Positions 58,966-64,000 of a stretch of DNA of 64,000 bases are shown here, one piece after another. This DNA comes from Cryptomeria japonica. Its lineage: Eukaryota; Streptophyta; Pinopsida; Cupressales; Cupressaceae. The DNA lies in NCBI RefSeq assembly GCF_030272615.1, contig NC_081406.1:214183497-214247496 (forward strand), read 5' to 3'. A program made the translations under genes and the position numbers. Below the pieces are notes generated by a model that was not told the DNA's origin, made no database searches, and was given only the letters and a program-made list of their open reading frames with translations. Each line of letters starts with the position of its first letter. The stretch's first letter is position 1.

Positions 58966-59929
58966 GACCTCAATCTAACTGTAGCCGGACTTCTTTTTAA
59001 CTCCCCTCTCTTTCATCAAACTTCACACTTTGGCAACATCTTTCCACCTACCTGCAACATCATATATATTGAACAATAAAATATAAGGTGTTGGATTTTC
59101 GGGGATTAATTAAAGAAGATGTTCTACTGCTTTTTTGCCCAACTCTTTATGGCCATAAAATCTGCAAGCATCAAGAAAATATCCCCACATTGAACCATTG
59201 GGTTAAATTGGCATTTGGTTAATGAAGTTAAATGCTTCATCAAGACAGCCAGCACGACCAAGAAGGTCAACCATACAACCATAATTCTCTACCTTTGGTG
59301 CAATGCCATGATCACGAGTCATGGAAGCAAAGCAATTATGACCCTCATCCAAAAGGCCCACATGACTACACCCTAAAACAACAACTACCAAGGTGATCAT
59401 GTCTAGTTTTACCCCTAAAATAATGACCTCCTTTCCTTTTCCATGTTGGGTGAAGCCTGCAATCATTGTATTCCATGAGGCCACACTAGATTCGGGTATA
59501 ATGTCAAAGATTTTCCATGCTTCCTCTATTTTTACACATTTACCATAAATGTCGATAAGACCATTACAGACAGAGTCACAGACACATCCAATTCAAATCT
59601 AATTCTTACAATAGTTGAATAAACCTGTTTGCCCTATTTTAGAGTTGCCAAACTAGACCATGCCCCAAGAATACCCACCATTGTGTATTCATCTACATTA
59701 ATGCCATCTTGCTGCATTTGAAGATAAAGTTTCAAAGCTTCAATACCATGTCCATGTTGTGCATACCCAACAATCATAACAATCCATGATACCACATTTC
59801 GATAAGGCATCATGTCAAACAAATTTCACCCATTCTCTACATTTCCACATTTGACATAAGTATCAACCAAGGCTCTCCCAATGATCACATCCAAATAAAA
59901 TCCACTATGAACAACAAGACCATGAACCT
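58966..59929 (-). pseudogene. PPR repeats of the PPR-DYW protein (split piece)
   Basis: Starting 1-2 codons after the PBS of element E, the sense frame reads GQVHGLVVHSGFYLDVIIG, ALVDTYVKCGNVENG, stop, NLFDMMPYRNVVSWIVMIVG and YAQHGHGIEALKLYLQMQQD (59822-59634). After a decayed stretch come MASWNTMIAGFTQHGKGKEV and LGCSHVGLLDEGHNCFASMT (59484-59203), GCMVDLLGRAGCLDEAFNFI, and an E motif with KKKSGYS*IEVQ before the element C insertion. P, L and S-type repeats with VSWxxMIxGYAQHG are typical of plant PLS-class proteins. Several stops show decay. Confidence 0.88.
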
Positions 59930-59942
59930 GACTCTAATACCA
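59930..59942 (-). promoter_or_regulatory. Primer binding site of element E
   Basis: TGGTATTAGAGTC in element orientation, immediately inside the right LTR, differs from the initiator tRNA-Met complement by one or two bases. The PPR coding sequence starts right after it. Confidence 0.8.
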
Positions 59943-60260
59943 TGTTGGTTTTATAGATTCCTATTACATGTATTACGTTTGTGTTTCTTTGAACACAAAT
60001 TCAAACTCCTTTCTTTTTCATATCTTCCATATGGTGGAAGTCTTCTTCATCCATGTTGGAGAGACATGTCCTTAGGTGGAGTGAGTAGTGGCAGTGACTC
60101 CTTGAAATTCACCGCCCTTAAAGCACTTGATGCTTATTAGTTATAGAAAATAAATAAATACTAAGTTTGGTTCATCATAACAAAAATAATCAGTGCATAT
60201 TAGTAATTATTAAATATTGTTTTCTAGGTGGAGATACTCTCTCGTCGCTATACAACAAAA
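59943..60260 (-). repeat. 5' LTR of element E
   Basis: 318 bp, plus-strand TGTTGGTTTTATAGATTC to GCTATACAACAAAA. The terminal TGTTG is intact here. It pairs with 41251-41584. Confidence 0.87.
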
Positions 60261-60265
60261 CAAGC

Positions 60266-60475
60266 TCCTAGTGGACTTGATAATAACAAGAACTCTAGTA
60301 GATCTAAAAGTTCAAAATAAGATAAAGAACCTCAACCTCATCTTTTGAGGAGGTCTACAAGAATTAGGTGGAAACTATATAAGTTTGGTTATTAATTGTT
60401 ATATTCTAGTAGTACTTTTTCCTTTATTCCTAACACTAATGTTCTTAGGACTATAAGAGAGACTATAGATAATTT
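60266..60475 (+). pseudogene. Copia pol fragment, right piece
   Basis: The plus frame reads APSGLDNNKNSSRSKSSK, stop, DKEPQPHLLRRSTRIRWKLY. The RRSTRIR motif is a hallmark of the Copia INT-RT linker. It continues the frame of 41036-41250 across element E. After about 60390 similarity fades. Confidence 0.72.
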
Positions 60476-60690
60476 TGGGAAATAAATTGGTTCAACACCA
60501 AAGATTGTGAAGATCAATTTCTATCTAATAAAATAATCCAAGATGAGATTCAAGGCTTGGATAGCAGCAATATGAGAATCTGAAACTTGTATGAAAATAT
60601 GAAAATTTGGAATCATTAATTGTGGAAAACCAATGATTATATCTTTCTTCTTTAGATGCCAAAAATTATCCTATTAGCCATGATTAAGAA
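60476..60690. other. Degraded sequence after the Copia fragment
   Basis: Possibly decayed Copia sequence before the next LTR; no motif strong enough to call. Confidence 0.3.
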
Positions 60691-61555
60691 ACCTATCTTA
60701 TGTGAACTTATAATAGGAATAAATAATCACTAGCATCAACATAATATATTAGCAATAAGGCATAAATCAATAACATAACATCCACACATAACACAAGATT
60801 TACATGGAGAAACCATTGTGGGAAAAAACTCCACCAAGAAAAGAGGACAAGCTTGTATTAAGGAAAATAAGTGCTTACAATACAATCACTTTCATTATCA
60901 TATTTGCCCCCACCATAGAAGAACCTTTGTACTTCTAAACAAGGTCCTTATGCCTCCAATCTGCCCTTAATTCTCACAAAGAAAACTACATTCAACAATT
61001 CCAGATTCTGTTACACATAAAATATACACACAAAAGCTAAATTTATAGAATGGAAAGAGATCTAAAACCACCAATAAAGGTTCCCAAAGAAGAAGCTTCA
61101 TTAATTATGACCACAACCCTTGTAATGCCTCCACAAAACTTGTAAAGATGTCAATTTAACTTCTAATAACTTCCCTCCAACATGTACACCTATACTTGCA
61201 AGATAAATATTACATTAAATGTAATAAATGACCAAAAACCAATAGACACCTATTGCCTCTTCCATACTCCCACTTAGAGAAGCCCATAGATCACTCTATT
61301 TCCACTTTTTTGTCTTAACTATCTTATTATAGACATTTATAAGTGGATAAAATAATATTAAATATTTGTGTTCACAACCCACTTTTACTTTTGCTAGTGT
61401 AACCCATCACCCCTTATGAATGTATTAAAAGAAATGGTGAGAATTAAATATTACAAATTATTTTCCAAATACATCCTAACTTCCTTAGGACCTTTCCAAT
61501 GATGTTGGTACTATTTCATAGGAATTAAAAGGTAGATGGAACCTTAATCCTAACA
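60691..61555 (-). repeat. 3' LTR of a further minus-strand LTR element (H)
   Basis: The right border is well marked: plus-strand CTTAATCCTAACA ends at 61555, followed by TTCTCCTAATTG, which read in element orientation is a purine-rich tract next to TGTTAGGATTAAGG. The body contains ACACAAGATTTACATGGAG and CCATTGTGGGAAAAAACTCC, the conserved segment also seen in the Copia LTRs at 2260, 8880 and 14460. The left border near 60691 is approximate. Confidence 0.65.
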
Positions 61556-63478
61556 TTCTCCTAATTGACACCATACATTGTAAATACATTCATAGGAATC
61601 ACAAACAAGGGAAAACCATACCTTAGCCATCCATGTACCATTTAAACATTCACCATGCTCTCATGATCCAACAAGACACCTACAAAAGAAACCATGGCAA
61701 CCACCATGAAGCAACAAACCCCTCACATTATCAAATAGGCCACATATGGAAGAAAAAGGAACATGCCAAGGTGAACCATGTCAAGTGTTATTGAAACTTG
61801 CACCAATTTCTATTTGAACATAAGTATCAAATTCAAATGATAGAAAAGGCTCTAAGTAACTACCTTACTCATACCATCTAGAATATAAACCACAACAAAT
61901 TGCAATTCAATCAAGCTAAGAATACCTTAAACCAAGGTAAACCAACATAGATAAAACTTCATGCTATCAACATATCAACTCTAAACCTATAATCAAGTCT
62001 CTATATATCCAACCTCCTATCTCAAAGAAACATAACAATCCACAAATGAACACAAACAATGGCAACTAACAAATCATGCATCACCACTAAAACAATCTCA
62101 TGGATATAGATAGTTCACATCGGATTCATTCCACTACAACCAATAGGCTATACACAACTACCAACTGTATAACAAGCAGATCCAAATCCAATGAAACATG
62201 CAAACTTAACATCACATCAATAATAAACAAACCAAGATATCACAGAGGATAAACAAACATATATCAAAAGAAATCTCATTGCACGAGAAATATCAAATAT
62301 AAAAAGGATCAAAACATATGAAGGATACATAGTACTTCATATAGAAGATGTGGCTAACTCCTCTATCACATAGTGGCAAGGAACCATACATGATCTACAA
62401 ATCTTGCAACCAAAAATGGTGCAATACCCCTCTCCACACTAGTCTCCATAGCTCTCCCAAGTTATTCACACTCAACCATGTGTATATAAACATCCAAGAA
62501 GAAAAACAAGATGAAAGAGAACCTACAAATAAAACCATATCCTTATTCCACACTAACATATATCAAGTTGTATAATGTAAGATCTCCCTCACCATTTCAA
62601 TATTGAAAGGATATCAGTATCTAAGATTCAATTAAATGAAAAGTGACACCAATAGATGTAAACCCCACATACAAAATATAGATCAAATAAACCATCCATT
62701 CCAACAACAAATAGAATAATGCCCAAATCCACAAACCATTTCCTATACCTCTCCAAATAAGTCCTCAAAAATATATCCATAGCTTAAGACCAACAATAAG
62801 GAGAGTAGCGAAAATCCATAAAACCATGCATATTCTTCTCAACAAGTCCTCATAACCTCTATATCCAAGACATTCACATGAGAAAATAAGATACAAAATA
62901 AATAATGCATTTGATAACCAGTAGGGAAATAACTCTTAAATCATTTACCTCTTGAGTAGACCAAGAGTGGGAAACAAGATTGCCATGTTCTCACAATACC
63001 AAATAATAAAGCTTATAATAAATGACAATCTTCTCTTTAGGTCCATTATGGATTCACATCCATAATTAGGTGTAGGATCCTCAATATTTCTATTGAAATC
63101 CTCATCAAAGAGTTACAATCTCAATGCATAATCCTAAAAATATTAGATCTCATAGACTCACCCAACTCTTTGTAGTCTCTATGAGCACACACCAATTAAT
63201 CCATGCTAACTTCAAATGTGATCTTGCAAAATCATGAAGCTACAAACAAATGATTAACACTCAAAACCAGAGAAAAACAACAATGCCTCACAAAAGACTC
63301 AAAGAGTCCTGCATGGCACCAAGATGTCACCATAGCCATCCAACATGAAATGATGAATCTACATCATTTCCAAAGCTCCCACTAAACTATGTAACCAAGG
63401 TCTTTAGGAATCATGGAAACCATCTCCTTACTAAGGATCCTCCATGGCCCCAACACGGTTAAAGAACTCAAGTAGTAC
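61556..63478 (-). other. Interior of element H, apparently non-coding
   Basis: About 1.9 kb rich in CA/AAC on the plus strand, without ORFs of meaningful length or any gag/pol motif in either strand. This fits the long non-coding interior of a non-autonomous LTR element whose 5' end is beyond the window. No 5' LTR was seen. Confidence 0.45.
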
Positions 63479-63754
63479 TAAGTATCACTTTCAATGGGAT
63501 CTATATGCAATCATATAATATGTGCTATCTTCTTTGTTTCAAGATTTTGGTTCCAAGCTATTGTGGTTGCAGTGTATTAGCTTGGAACCAAAATCTTGAA
63601 ACAAAGAAGATAGAACATATTACATGATTGCATAGAGCTCCCATTGAAAGATCGGAATACACTGCAACCACAATAGCTTAGAACCAAAATCTTGAAAAGG
63701 AGAAGATAGAACATATTATATGACTGCATAAAGCTTCCTTTGAAAGTGATACTT
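63479..63754. repeat. Three-copy repeat with perfect 35-nt hairpin
   Basis: A unit of about 99 nt is present three times: inverted at 63479-63578, a partial direct copy at 63579-63655, and a full direct copy at 63656-63754. Between copies 1 and 2 the arms 63525-63559 and 63579-63613 are perfect inverted repeats (35 of 35) around a 19-nt loop. The outer arms continue with few mismatches to about 63488 and 63650. Confidence 0.9.
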
Positions 63755-63923
63755 ACTGCTACATGGTATCATGACAAACATCACTACCAAAGCTCCATTG
63801 AAAGTGAACGTAGCTTCTCATGCACCATAGTCTACTAATAAGATTCAAATGATCAACTATATCATGTACTTCAAATAATCGTTTTCTCACTACAATCAAA
63901 ATACAAATGTAATAATGGTTACC

Positions 63924-63986
63924 AACAATAAGGGCCTACCAAACCTATTTTTTTAATTAATCAGAACAATAAGGGCCTACCAAACC
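63924..63986. repeat. Short tandem repeat at the right edge
   Basis: AACAATAAGGGCCTACCAAA plus CC occurs at 63924-63945 and 63965-63986, a 41-bp period, and the array may continue outside the window. Confidence 0.8.
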
Positions 63987-64000
63987 GAATCCTCATAAAA

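Larger units (their letters stand above)
41251..60260 (-). mobile_element. Short-LTR element E carrying a PPR-DYW sequence
   Basis: LTRs 41251-41584 and 59943-60260, PPT-like tract 41585-41595, PBS 59930-59942, and the near-identical target duplications CGAGC (41246-41250) and CAAGC (60261-60265). Without nested insertions it is about 4.5 kb. Sense order: 5' LTR, PBS, PPR-DYW pseudogene, its 3' flank, a Glu/Lys-rich ORF, tandem repeats, PPT, 3' LTR. No gag or pol of its own is seen, so it is non-autonomous. It was later hit by Gypsy F (41868-48154) and element C (50718-58960). Confidence 0.75.

Noticed and set aside
1-64000. CRISPR arrays, rRNA, tRNA and bacterial-type operons
   Set aside because: None seen; composition, spliced genes and LTR elements mark plant nuclear DNA.

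Overview
This window looks like intergenic DNA from a very large, repeat-rich plant nuclear genome, most likely a gymnosperm such as a conifer (inference). I see no intact ordinary host gene. I do see Copia and Gypsy LTR retrotransposons nested in one another, a probable DNA transposon carrying two convergent genes, a broken PPR-DYW gene, and long AT-rich stretches without recognisable coding. Element boundaries rest on LTR pairs, TG...CA-type termini, tRNA-Met-type primer binding sites (PBS), polypurine tracts (PPT), 5-bp target duplications, and in two places on a host reading frame that becomes continuous when the insertion is removed.

Layout. 1-3274: 5' half of a minus-strand Copia element that runs off the left edge. 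5641-15620: an unidentified repeat interrupted by a complete minus-strand Copia (6932-15274, duplication GCATC); its left LTR holds a solo LTR (7145-8864, duplication ACACC). 19684-26628: a decayed minus-strand Gypsy chromovirus split by a gag-protease-only Gypsy derivative (21301-25937, duplication TAAAA), whose right LTR holds a solo Copia LTR (24376-25254). 26938-36478: a probable DNA transposon with inverted, GGGCACCC-rich ends, a spliced plus-strand gene (30226-32233), a broken minus-strand transposase-like gene (36170-32987) and an HMG-box fragment. 36936-38326: a solo LTR. 

41251-60260: the deepest nest. A short-LTR element (E) is inserted in a plus-strand Copia pol fragment. Just inside its PBS lies a PPR-DYW sequence, which suggests a host gene captured by a retroelement. 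E is interrupted by a plus-strand Gypsy (41868-48154) and by a minus-strand element with no visible pol (C, 50718-58960). C carries a coiled-coil/zinc-knuckle gag-like ORF and a long unknown ORF that is itself split by a solo LTR (53829-55201). 60691-64000: the 3' LTR and apparently non-coding interior of another minus-strand LTR element, containing a long inverted repeat.

Most coding regions carry stops and frameshifts, so nearly everything is fossil. Best candidates for something undescribed are the PPR-carrying element E, the pol-less element C, and the 26938-36478 transposon with its run of 78-nt exons.
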